Made by a program: the position numbers and the translations under genes. Below, piece by piece: positions 1 to 8,721 of a stretch of 38,710 nucleotides of DNA. This DNA comes from a bacterium (GTDB lineage Bacteria > Patescibacteriota > Patescibacteriia > UBA2591 > MWDC01). The first letter of the stretch is position 1; every line of letters starts with the position of its first letter. The notes below the pieces were generated by a model. The model saw only the letters and a list, made by a program, of their open reading frames with translations, had not been told where the DNA came from and searched no databases. The stretch spans positions 1-38,710 of the forward strand of contig JAGGUQ010000008.1 of assembly GCA_021158435.1 (NCBI GenBank), in the 5' to 3' direction.

Positions 1-1353
1 CCCATTCCCACTTTTATCTAAGTCACTAGTTATATAAACCTCACCATTAGTAAAGGGAAACCATGTATGAGCACCACCATCAGCCATCTGGAACCTGATT
101 GTATCTCCCTTTACATCTAATTTCGCCTCTGGATCCGTTGTCCCTATCCCAACATTACCAGTATGATAAATCTTCCCAGTCAAAGTGGGGTTCCCTCCTA
201 CCCCAGCCCAGTCATTGTCACCACTGGTTATAGCACTATCAACATATCCCTTGGTAGCTGCATCTGCATCTGCTGTTGGAGTGGCCAAGCTAGTAATTTT
301 GTGGTTCATTACATCAATGGTTCCATTAACAACCAATTTCCCCTGAGTAGGGCTTGTTGTCCCGATGCCGACGTTGCCAGTAAAGAATACATTTTTATTG
401 TAATCCCAATCTATAGGAATCATGGAACTGATTAATTTGCTCCCACTCCAATGCGCAGGAGAATAGTAAGCAATCTCTCTTAATTCAAGCATCCATGTGG
501 AACCTGCGGGTCTCGAAACATCAAGCTGAATTCGCAAATATCTCCTCCAAAAAGTACTAGTTGGGACAATAGTAGTCCCATCCCCTCCTGCTTCTATTCT
601 AGAAGTAATCTCTTTTAGCGTCCCAACATTTGTAGTAAACACACTATCATCTGCTTGCTCAACTTTTAGATAGTCAATATAATGCAGATGCTGCCTATAA
701 ATAACTAATTGACTAGCAGGGGTTACCCACTTCCTACCAAAATCATAATACAATCTTATTTTTGACGCATCAGTGGTATAGCTGAAATTAATTGCGTTAA
801 TTGCAGTAGATGGTTTACCATCTGTAAGGTATCCCCATGTAGCATCATCAGTAATATCTACCCATGCAGAACCATCCCATTTTTCTACTTTGTAAGGAGT
901 TCTAAAGCCCAACGCATTATCTACATAAGGGGTCATTGTAAGTAAATTACTACCTCCGGCACTCACCCAAGTAGAATTTGGGGTAACTTGGTCGGTTTTA
1001 ATATAACTTGTAGCTCTTATACTCCCATCAACATCCAACTTGTATTCAGGGTTCGTCGTCCCAATACCGACGTTGCCAGTATGATAAATCTCCCCAGTCA
1101 AAGTGGGGTTCCCTCCTACCCCAGCCCAGTCATTGTCACCACTGGTTATAGCACTATCAACATATCCCTTGGTAGCTGCATCTTTATCTGCTGTTGGTGG
1201 GACCAAATTAATAATCTTGTAGGTACTTCCCATATCTATATCTTTCTCGAAAGTAACTGTACCTGCCCACACCTGAACATAGGTCAAAAATAAAAGAGCA
1301 GTCACAACACCAAGTGTGAAAAATAAAATTGAGAAAAAAGCTTTTTGTTTCAT
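1..1353 (-). CDS. Partial secreted/surface protein with phage tail-fibre-like repeats (GNVGIGTTxPxxKLDVDG, ATKGYVDSAITSGDNDWAGVGGNPTLTG); C-terminus beyond window
   Basis: Reverse-strand frame open from ATG at 1353 (MKQKAFFSILFFTLGVVTALLFLTYVQVWAG..., N-terminal hydrophobic/signal segment) to the window edge. Absent from the ORF track, probably because the stop is outside the window. Confidence 0.85.
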   Translation of the reverse strand, partial: MKQKAFFSILFFTLGVVTALLFLTYVQVWAGTVTFEKDIDMGSTYKIINLVPPTADKDAATKGYVDSAITSGDNDWAGVGGNPTLTGEIYHTGNVGIGTTNPEYKLDVDGSIRATSYIKTDQVTPNSTWVSAGGSNLLTMTPYVDNALGFRTPYKVEKWDGSAWVDITDDATWGYLTDGKPSTAINAINFSYTTDASKIRLYYDFGRKWVTPASQLVIYRQHLHYIDYLKVEQADDSVFTTNVGTLKEITSRIEAGGDGTTIVPTSTFWRRYLRIQLDVSRPAGSTWMLELREIAYYSPAHWSGSKLISSMIPIDWDYNKNVFFTGNVGIGTTSPTQGKLVVNGTIDVMNHKITSLATPTADADAATKGYVDSAITSGDNDWAGVGGNPTLTGKIYHTGNVGIGTTDPEAKLDVKGDTIRFQMADGGAHTWFPFTNGEVYITSDLDKSGNG

Positions 1354-1448
1354 ATTTTTCAAAATTAAAATAAATGTAAGATATAAAAGAACTTTTTAAA
1401 ACTTTAATATAAAAATATAAAAGGATCGTTTAAACAAGGAAAAGCAAC

Positions 1449-2303
1449 CTATTCTAAAGGCATAAAAACATCTGGATCCAAGATATAAAGGTCTGGCCTA
1501 ATATCTACCCTTGTTGCTGAAGGAAGAATGTATGGCCAAATATATTCTATCTGCCTTTGTTCCTTGCTTTTCAAGTATTTAACACTTAAAGCTCCCAAAC
1601 CAATAGGCCTTGTCCTTTGATAAACAACTAAAACTAAAGGCACCTCCCAAAAACTATAAACTGTTGGATTTTCAATTTCAAAGCTTAAACGGGTTATACT
1701 TTGATTTTGCTTTTCTGAAAAAAACCTATCTAAAGAAACTTTGGAAAATTGAAAATCAAGCAAAGGGTTTTCTCTTAGAATCTGCTTATCCTTTTCTTTT
1801 CTAACCCTTTTCCAGGATATTTTATCAATAACTAAATCTACTTTTCTTAATGAGTGATTTAAAGAAACATTTGTAGCAAAAATATATTTTTCAGAATTAG
1901 GAAGAAGAAAAGACTCTCCCTGAGATAATACTTGCTGATCTGAAGAACTCAAATCAAGAAATGAATAAGAAAAATTAACCAACCAATCTGAATTATTATT
2001 TTCAGCCAAAGCAACAAGGTCATAAAACTGATTAGCAATAATAGGAGGACTAATTTTAACTATTAGCTCTTGGGGGCCCAACAAACTGTGAAAAAAAAGA
2101 TAATCTGTTCTTTGAATTGCCAAATCTCTAGCTAATTGATGACAATCTGTTGAATAATAGTAGGTTATAAACTTAAAACCAGCAAAAATTAGCCAACTCA
2201 AATCAAAAAGGACAAAGGTAATTATAAAAAAGGTATAAATTTTTCTTTTGTTTGTCCAATACCACTTAGCAATTTTAAACTGATAAGAAGAAATATCTTC
2301 CAT
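1449..2303 (-). CDS. Hypothetical single-pass membrane protein
   Basis: 284-aa ORF with one N-terminal hydrophobic segment (IYTFFIITFVLFDLSWLIFAGF). Confidence 0.75.
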   Translation of the reverse strand: MEDISSYQFKIAKWYWTNKRKIYTFFIITFVLFDLSWLIFAGFKFITYYYSTDCHQLARDLAIQRTDYLFFHSLLGPQELIVKISPPIIANQFYDLVALAENNNSDWLVNFSYSFLDLSSSDQQVLSQGESFLLPNSEKYIFATNVSLNHSLRKVDLVIDKISWKRVRKEKDKQILRENPLLDFQFSKVSLDRFFSEKQNQSITRLSFEIENPTVYSFWEVPLVLVVYQRTRPIGLGALSVKYLKSKEQRQIEYIWPYILPSATRVDIRPDLYILDPDVFMPLE

Positions 2304-2345
2304 AAATATATTATCTCAAATCAAAAAAATAAATAAAGATATATC

Positions 2346-3347
2346 CTACCAAACCCCCTTAATTTCATAACCACAAGAAGGACAATGCCCTTTTTTATCA
2401 AACCGAGTTATTTGATAACCAAACCTCTTAATAACTAAAGAACCACACTTAGGGCAGTAAGTATTTGCCTGCTTAGAAACATTTCCCTGATAAATATATT
2501 TTAATCCCTGCTTTCTCCCTATTTCATAAGCTTGATCAAGCTCTTCTAAAGAGGTTGGAGGTACATCTTTCATTTTATAACATGGATAAAAAGCACTAAT
2601 ATGCCAGGGGGTCTCTTTTGAAATAGAATTAGCTATAAAATGAGCAATTTTCTGTATTTGCTGGTGAGTGTTTGTCCAACCAGGAATAATTAAAGTTGTA
2701 ACCTCTAAATGGATCCCTTTTTCCTTAATTCTAATTAAATTATCCAAAACAGGCTTAACCAAACCTCCAGTTATTTCTAAAGAAATTTTCTCATCAAAAA
2801 ACTTTAAATCAACATTAATGCCATCAAGATAAGGAGCAACCAAATCAAAAGCTTCTTTACTAAAATAGCCATTGCTTACCCAAACATTAAAAAGACCGGC
2901 TTTTTTTGCCAGCCTCATAATATCCAAAGCATATTCAAGAAAAACAGTTGGCTCTGTGTAAGTATAAGCAATTATTGGAACTCTTTTTTCTTTAGCCAAA
3001 TTTACAATCTCTTTTGGAGAATAATCTTCTCCAAGAATTTTGCCATCTAATTTTACTTGCTGGGAAATCTCTGCATTTTGACAATGAGCGCATCTTAAAT
3101 TACAGCCAACTGTAGCTAAAGATAAAGCCTTTTCACCAGGGAAAAAATGAAAAAAAGGCTTTTTTTCTATTGGATCAATAACTAAAGCACAAACTTTTCC
3201 ATAAACCAAAGAATAAAGCGTCCCATTAATATTCTTTCTTACCCCGCATAAACCAACCTGATTATTGCCTAAAACACATTTTTGGGAACATGTTTTGCAC
3301 TCTACTCTGTTCCCTGAAATTTTTTTAAATAAAAGGGATTTTTTCAT
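2346..3347 (-). CDS. amrS: AmmeMemoRadiSam-type (AmrS / PflA-like) radical SAM protein
   Basis: CNLRCAHC (CxxxCxxC) radical SAM motif, N-terminal C..C..C ribbon (CKTCSQKC...GLCGVR), C-terminal zinc-ribbon-like CPKCG...CPSCG. Confidence 0.85.
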   Translation of the reverse strand: MKKSLLFKKISGNRVECKTCSQKCVLGNNQVGLCGVRKNINGTLYSLVYGKVCALVIDPIEKKPFFHFFPGEKALSLATVGCNLRCAHCQNAEISQQVKLDGKILGEDYSPKEIVNLAKEKRVPIIAYTYTEPTVFLEYALDIMRLAKKAGLFNVWVSNGYFSKEAFDLVAPYLDGINVDLKFFDEKISLEITGGLVKPVLDNLIRIKEKGIHLEVTTLIIPGWTNTHQQIQKIAHFIANSISKETPWHISAFYPCYKMKDVPPTSLEELDQAYEIGRKQGLKYIYQGNVSKQANTYCPKCGSLVIKRFGYQITRFDKKGHCPSCGYEIKGVW

Positions 3348-3349
3348 AT

Positions 3350-3673
3350 TTATTCCCCTTTTTTCTTGTTTTTAGTCTGCTTTTTGTCTTTTTTAAAAGC
3401 TTGACGAAAAAAAGATAAACTTTCAGCCAAAATACCAACAATACTTAATGACTCAATTTTATCCTTTATATCCTCTCCCATATCCCTAACCTGCTCCAAC
3501 ATTTCATCAATTCTCTGATTAAAACTAGCAATCAAGCCATATAAACGAAGAAAAAACTTAATCAGCATCACCAAGAAAACAACAATAAACAAAGCAATCA
3601 ACCCTATAGCTATTCCAGAAACAATATAAAAGAATTGTTCTGCTCCGTTGCACATAATAGACATCATAAGCAA
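3350..3673 (-). CDS. Small membrane protein with coiled-coil tail
   Basis: 107 aa, one TM segment then charged helix, Lys-rich C-terminus. Confidence 0.6.
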   Translation of the reverse strand: MLMMSIMCNGAEQFFYIVSGIAIGLIALFIVVFLVMLIKFFLRLYGLIASFNQRIDEMLEQVRDMGEDIKDKIESLSIVGILAESLSFFRQAFKKDKKQTKNKKKGE

Positions 3674-3722
3674 GTATTTTAATATAATATAATTAATTAA
3701 ATTTTAACATAAGTTATCTAAA

Positions 3723-3750
3723 TTGACAAGCAAGAAAAAAATGATAAAAT
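3723..3750 (+). promoter_or_regulatory. Sigma70-type promoter for clpB
   Basis: TTGACA (3723-3728) - 16 nt - TAAAAT (3745-3750), upstream of ATG 3793. Confidence 0.6.
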
Positions 3751-3792
3751 GTTGCTTGAAACAAATTTATTTTAACTTTAACCAAAAAACAT

Positions 3793-6399
3793 ATGATGAA
3801 TAATTTTACTTTAAAAGCTCAAGAAGCCATTCAAGAATCTCATAGATTAGCTGAAGAACAAGGGCAGCAGGAAATTGATGTCTCTCATCTTTTAATGGCT
3901 TTAATCCTTCAAGAACAAGGAGTTGTTCCAGCTATTCTTAAAAAATTAGAAATCAACTTGGAAAACCTTCAATTTGAACTTAAAAAGCTAATTGAAAAAA
4001 TCCCTGCTGTTTACAGCAGTACAGGTGTTGCTGAAATGTACATTGGCCAAACACTCCAAAAAGCGCTCTTAAAAGCAACCCAGGAAGCTCGTCAATTAAA
4101 AGATGAATACATTTCTACAGAACATTTACTTTTAGGAATATTAGATGTACCTAGTTCAACAAAAACTCTTTTAAATGATTTAGGAATAGATAAAGAAAAA
4201 GTCCTAAAAGTCCTTAAAGAAATAAGGGGGACAGAAAGGGTTACAGAAAAAGAACCTGAAGCAAAATATCAAGCTTTAACGAAATATACAATTAACCTTA
4301 CTGAACTAGCCAGGTCTGAAAAATTAGACCCAGTAATTGGTCGAGACAATGAAATCAGAAGAGTAATGCAGGTTCTTTCCAGAAGAACAAAGAATAACCC
4401 TGTTCTTATTGGAGAAGCTGGTGTTGGGAAAACTGCTATTGTTGAAGGTTTAGCCCAAAGAATTGTTCAAGGGAATGTACCTGAGTCATTAAAAGGGAAA
4501 GAATTAATTTCTCTAGATTTAGCTAGCTTAATTGCTGGGACAAAATTTAGAGGAGAATTTGAGAACAGATTAAAAGCAGTTCTCAGAGAATTAAAACAAT
4601 CAGGGAATTATATCCTTTTTATTGATGAACTTCATACATTAGTTGGAGCTGGAGCAGCTGAAGGAGCTATTGATGCTTCTAATATGCTTAAACCTGCTTT
4701 AGCTAGAGGAGAACTTCATTGCATTGGAGCAACAACAACCAAAGAATACCAGAAATATGTTGAAAAAGATGCGGCTTTAGAAAGAAGGTTCCAGCCTATT
4801 TATGTTAATGAACCAACTATTGAAGAAACAGTAGCAATTCTTAGGGGAATTAAAGAAAAATATGAAGTACATCATGGAATAAAAATTTCAGACGAAGCTT
4901 TAATTGCTGCAGCCAAACTTTCAAGTAGATATATTCCTGACAGATTTCTCCCTGATAAAGCAATTGATTTAATTGATGAAGCTGCTTCTGCTCTAAGAAT
5001 AGACATTGAATCAGAGCCCGAAGAATTAGAAAGATTAAAAAGTAAATTCCAAAAACTCCAAATCTCTAAAGAAGCAGCTAAAAAAGAAAAAAATCAAGCA
5101 AAGTTAAATCAAATTAATAGGCAAATTGCCAATCTCCAAGAAAAAATAAAAAAGATAACTCTTTCCTGGCAAAGAGAAAGGGAATATATTTCAGCTATCC
5201 AAAAAAATAAAAAAGAAATTGAAAAACTAAAAGCTGAAGCTGAAATTGCTGAAAGAGAAGCAAATCTTCAAAGGGTTGCTGAACTAAAATATGGCTTGAT
5301 CCCTGAATTAGAGAAAAAAACTAAACAAATTGAAAGAAAATTAACTCAAATCCAGAAAAAAGAAAGACTTTTAAAGGAAGAAGTTGGGAAGGAAGATATT
5401 GCCAGAATTGTAGCTAGATGGACAGGTATTCCTGTTGAAAAAATGCTTGAAGAAGAAGCAGAAAAATTAAAAAAATTAGAAAAAGAAATTCACCGCAGAT
5501 TAGTTGACCAAGAACAAGCAGTTCAGGCTGTAGCTAATGCTATAAGAAGATCAAGAGCAGGTGTTTCAGAAGAAAATAGACCAATTGGCAGTTTTATCTT
5601 TTTAGGCCCAACTGGAGTTGGAAAAACAGAATTAGCTAAAACATTAGCTGAAACTCTTTTTGATACAGAAGACGCTTTAATTAGATTAGATATGAGTGAA
5701 TACTCTGAAAGGCACACTGTTGCTAAAATGATTGGCTCCCCTCCTGGCTATGTTGGCTATGAGGAAGGAGGGCAATTAACTGAAAGGGTCCGACGAAGGC
5801 CCTATAGTGTAATTTTGCTTGATGAAATAGAAAAAGCTCACCCAGAAATATTTAATATCCTTCTTCAAATTTTAGATGATGGACGATTAACTGATGCTAA
5901 AGGGCGAACAGTAAACTTCAAAAATACCATTATTATAATGACCTCTAATATTGGCAGTGAATACATCCGCGACTTTGCCCAAAAAGTATCTTTAGGTTTT
6001 ATTTCTGACAGAGAGGAAAAAAGCAGTCAAAAACAAATGAATGAGAAAATCCAGCAAGCACTAAGAGCAAGGTTTAAACCTGAGTTTCTTAATAGAATTG
6101 ATGAAATAATTATTTTCCAGGCTTTAAGAAAAAAACATATAGAAAAAATTATAGAACTACAATTAGAAAAGGTTAAGAATCGCTTAAGAGAACAAGGAAT
6201 TGAACTTACTGTTGATGACAAGGCAAAACAAGAAATCATTAATCAAGGATTTGACCCAATCTACGGAGCAAGACCTTTAAAAAGAGCCATTCAAAGGTTA
6301 ATCCTTGATCCTTTAGCCTTAAAAATCATTTCTCAAGAAATAAGAAAAAGTAAAAAAATTAAAGTAACTAAGAAAAATGGAAAAATTGTCCTTGTTTAA
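3793..6399 (+). CDS. clpB: ATP-dependent chaperone ClpB (Hsp100 disaggregase)
   Basis: Two Walker A motifs ([16 protein letters not shown]), N-terminal Clp repeats, long middle coiled coil, GAR...RAI C-terminal region. Confidence 0.95.
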   Translation: MMNNFTLKAQEAIQESHRLAEEQGQQEIDVSHLLMALILQEQGVVPAILKKLEINLENLQFELKKLIEKIPAVYSSTGVAEMYIGQTLQKALLKATQEARQLKDEYISTEHLLLGILDVPSSTKTLLNDLGIDKEKVLKVLKEIRGTERVTEKEPEAKYQALTKYTINLTELARSEKLDPVIGRDNEIRRVMQVLSRRTKNNPVLIGEAGVGKTAIVEGLAQRIVQGNVPESLKGKELISLDLASLIAGTKFRGEFENRLKAVLRELKQSGNYILFIDELHTLVGAGAAEGAIDASNMLKPALARGELHCIGATTTKEYQKYVEKDAALERRFQPIYVNEPTIEETVAILRGIKEKYEVHHGIKISDEALIAAAKLSSRYIPDRFLPDKAIDLIDEAASALRIDIESEPEELERLKSKFQKLQISKEAAKKEKNQAKLNQINRQIANLQEKIKKITLSWQREREYISAIQKNKKEIEKLKAEAEIAEREANLQRVAELKYGLIPELEKKTKQIERKLTQIQKKERLLKEEVGKEDIARIVARWTGIPVEKMLEEEAEKLKKLEKEIHRRLVDQEQAVQAVANAIRRSRAGVSEENRPIGSFIFLGPTGVGKTELAKTLAETLFDTEDALIRLDMSEYSERHTVAKMIGSPPGYVGYEEGGQLTERVRRRPYSVILLDEIEKAHPEIFNILLQILDDGRLTDAKGRTVNFKNTIIIMTSNIGSEYIRDFAQKVSLGFISDREEKSSQKQMNEKIQQALRARFKPEFLNRIDEIIIFQALRKKHIEKIIELQLEKVKNRLREQGIELTVDDKAKQEIINQGFDPIYGARPLKRAIQRLILDPLALKIISQEIRKSKKIKVTKKNGKIVLV

Positions 6400-7864
6400 A
6401 CTGAACTGGATGAACTTTTTTATCTTTCAAATAAAAAAAACTCAGAAAAAAATCCCTGAAAAGGGATTACTAAAAACAAGGTTCTGGAAAGTCGCTTCCA
6501 GAGCCTTTATCTTAATAATAACCTGTCTTATCTTATTCCTTTTCATTCCAGCAATTTGTTTTGCTGATGAAGACACCCAAAAAATATCTTTTGACCCCTC
6601 ATATATTCTTTCTGACCATACTTTGACTAACTGGCAGGCAATGACTGAAGAACAAGTAGAAAATTTTCTTAAAGAGAAAAACGGCGCTTTGGCTAATTAC
6701 CGAGCAATAGATATTGATGGAAAAGAAAAAAGCGCTGGGCAAATTATTTACCAAGCAAGCAAAAGACATCAAATTAACCCTCAGGTTATTATTACCTTAA
6801 TCCAAAAAGAGCAGACTTTAGTTACCCAGCAAGCAAAAAAACCTAGCCAATTTGACTGGGCAACTGGATTTGGTTGTTTAGACAACAGAAGTCCTATAAA
6901 AAAATTTGCTGGATTTAGTCTCCAAGTAGATAAAGCAGCCTGGCGCTTAAGATACTATTTAGAACATCCCTGGGAATTCCCTATTGCCAAAGGAAGAACT
7001 ACTTATATCAGTGGAGTATTAGTAACTCCAAAAAATGCAGCAACTGCTGCTTTATACAACTATACACCTCACCTTGCTGGGAACAAACTATTTTGGACTA
7101 TCTTTCAAAAGTGGTTTAGAGAATATGAAGATTCTATTGGCGAAAATTCTCTTGTCAGAGCACAAGGGGAAAAAGGTGTGTGGCTGATTTCTAATGGAGA
7201 AAAAAGGCCATTTCTCTCTAAAACTATCTTTCTTTTAGGCTATAGATTTGAAGATGTAAAAGTCATTCCAAAAACCATCCTTCAAAAATACCCTTTAGGA
7301 GAACCAATGACCTTTCCTAATTTTTCCTTAGTCAAAACTCCTCAAGGAATTATTTATCTAATTGATAATGGGAAAAAAAGACAAATATCTGAAGAAATGT
7401 TTAAAAAAATAGGGTTTCACCCAGAAGAAATTATTGAACTTAATCAACAAGATCTAAAAATTCTGGACACCTATGAACAAGGAGAGCCTATAACTACTCT
7501 TTGGATAAGAGAAACCCTCCTTCAAGATAAAACTACTCATGGAGTCTGGTTAGTAAAAGATAACTACCGGCAAGCAATTATTGATAAAATAATTTTAGAA
7601 ACAAACTTCCCTTATCAAAAAATAATTAAAGTTGATCCAAAGGAATTAGAATCTCTTGAAATTAGATCTCCTTTAAAGCTTCAAGACGGCACTTTAATAA
7701 AATTAGAAAACAAACCTGAGGTTTACGTTATTGCTCAAGGGAAAAAACTCCATATTCCCAACCCTGAAACATTTGAAGCTTTAGGCTATTCCTGGAGTGC
7801 AGTAATTACTGTACCAGAAAAAGTTTTTAATCTTCATCCATCAGGAGAACCAATTGCCATCTAA
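6377..7864 (+). CDS. Secreted/anchored protein with lytic-transglycosylase-like N-terminal domain and repeated C-terminal modules
   Basis: Signal/TM near N-terminus ([21 protein letters not shown]); [31 protein letters not shown] resembles lysozyme-like folds; repeated 'G.W.I.NG.KR.....F...G.....' units. Overlaps clpB by 23 bp, so the exact start is uncertain. Confidence 0.7.
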   Translation: MEKLSLFKLNWMNFFIFQIKKTQKKIPEKGLLKTRFWKVASRAFILIITCLILFLFIPAICFADEDTQKISFDPSYILSDHTLTNWQAMTEEQVENFLKEKNGALANYRAIDIDGKEKSAGQIIYQASKRHQINPQVIITLIQKEQTLVTQQAKKPSQFDWATGFGCLDNRSPIKKFAGFSLQVDKAAWRLRYYLEHPWEFPIAKGRTTYISGVLVTPKNAATAALYNYTPHLAGNKLFWTIFQKWFREYEDSIGENSLVRAQGEKGVWLISNGEKRPFLSKTIFLLGYRFEDVKVIPKTILQKYPLGEPMTFPNFSLVKTPQGIIYLIDNGKKRQISEEMFKKIGFHPEEIIELNQQDLKILDTYEQGEPITTLWIRETLLQDKTTHGVWLVKDNYRQAIIDKIILETNFPYQKIIKVDPKELESLEIRSPLKLQDGTLIKLENKPEVYVIAQGKKLHIPNPETFEALGYSWSAVITVPEKVFNLHPSGEPIAI

Positions 7865-7890
7865 TTCCTCTAAAAATTCCCTGAGAACTT

Positions 7891-7950
7891 TCCCGAAGAC
7901 TGCCTCCGGAGTCTACCTCCGGAGACTGCCTCCGGAAGAACTCCGGGAGA
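7891..7950. repeat. GC-rich 13-bp-unit palindromic element, copy A
   Basis: tcccgaagactgCCTCCGGAGTCTACCTCCGGAGACTGCCTCCGGaagaactccgggaga. Confidence 0.85.
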
Positions 7951-8024
7951 AGGGATTGACTTTATTGTTTAATGTGTTATTTTCTTAGTAAAAAGAGGAG
8001 GGTAAAAAATAGCTTTGCATTTTA

Positions 8025-8049
8025 AGGGCAGGTCTAATGTCCCTGCCCT
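8025..8049 (+). promoter_or_regulatory. Leader hairpin upstream of the 8069 gene
   Basis: AGGGCAGG (8025-8032) / CCTGCCCT (8042-8049) perfect 8-bp inverted repeat, 9-nt loop; not followed by a T-tract. Confidence 0.5.
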
Positions 8050-8068
8050 AAACTTTTAAGATTGGAAT

Positions 8069-8344
8069 ATGAATAAAATAAAAGCAAAAAAGAGGAAAAG
8101 TATAATTATGGTTATTTGGAAGGATGCTGCTTATTCAAACCAGCGCAGACTTCCTAAAAAAATCCCTTCAGATGAGATAACTTTTGGTGTATCTATTAAT
8201 GAAACAAAAAAAGCAGTAAATGTTTGCATGAATGCTCATATAGAAAACAAGAAAATTGTTGGTTGTTCAGATGGATTTTTGATTCCGAAAAAAGTCGTTA
8301 AAAAAATCAAAGTTTTAGGCACATTAGATGACTATGAAGTATAA
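8069..8344 (+). CDS. Small hypothetical protein (possible start at 8108), paralog of the next ORF
   Basis: 91 aa; V.WKDA..Y start and GFLIPKKVVKKIKVL end, mirrored in the downstream ORF. Confidence 0.55.
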   Translation: MNKIKAKKRKSIIMVIWKDAAYSNQRRLPKKIPSDEITFGVSINETKKAVNVCMNAHIENKKIVGCSDGFLIPKKVVKKIKVLGTLDDYEV

Positions 8345-8579
8345 AAATGTTAAAGTTTTTTGGGATGATGCTAAATTATATCATTCTCTTGAAAAAAGAG
8401 ATTCTTTAACACCTACTATTTGTCAGGGGAAATTAATAAAGAACACTAAAAATTTTGTTGTTCTAAAAAACTGCCAACAAAAGATGTATAACAAAGAAAA
8501 GAAAAAATATGTTTTTAAAAGAAAAGCTTATTTTTTCTTTATCCCTAAAGGAATGATAAAAAAAATAGAATGGCTTTAA
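8328..8579 (+). CDS. Small hypothetical protein (alternative start 8334), paralog of the previous ORF
   Basis: 83 aa; VFWDDAKLYHS...FFFIPKGMIKKIEWL. Confidence 0.55.
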   Translation: MTMKYKNVKVFWDDAKLYHSLEKRDSLTPTICQGKLIKNTKNFVVLKNCQQKMYNKEKKKYVFKRKAYFFFIPKGMIKKIEWL

Positions 8580-8600
8580 ATTTTTAATTAATTGACATTT

Positions 8601-8691
8601 CTGGAGTTCATTCCCGGAGTCTACCTCCGGGAAATTTTTTGTCCGGAGTTTACCTCCGAAGTCTCTGCCTCCGGAGTCTGCCTCTGGGAAT
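8601..8691. repeat. GC-rich 13-bp-unit palindromic element, copy B
   Basis: ATTCCCGGAGTCTACCTCCGGGAAATTTTTTGTCCGGAGTTTACCTCCGAAGTCTCTGCCTCCGGAGTCTGCCTCTGGGAAT. Confidence 0.85.
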
Positions 8692-8721
8692 ACCTGGAAA
8701 ACCCAAGAGAACTTCAAGAGA

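Noticed and set aside
163-1293. Plus-strand ORFs 163..435 and 988..1293
   Set aside because: Antisense shadows of the repeated modules in the real minus-strand tail-fibre-like gene (1..1353).
3680-3792. CIRCE/HrcA operator upstream of clpB
   Set aside because: No TTAGCACTC-N9-GAGTGCTAA-like inverted repeat found; only an ordinary promoter is visible.
5523-6239. Minus-strand ORFs 5523..5717 and 6027..6239
   Set aside because: Antisense to the well-supported clpB coding sequence, with no recognisable protein features.
6450-6510. Hairpins AATCCC..GGGATT and TCTGGAA..TTCCAGA as a clpB terminator
   Set aside because: They lie inside the N-terminal coding part of the 6377..7864 gene, lack a clear T-tract and have short stems, so they are not supported as a terminator.
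7891-7950. CRISPR-array interpretation of the 13-bp repeats
   Set aside because: Repeats and spacers are far too short (8-bp palindrome, 5-bp near-invariant spacer), there are no unique spacers, and no cas genes are in the window.
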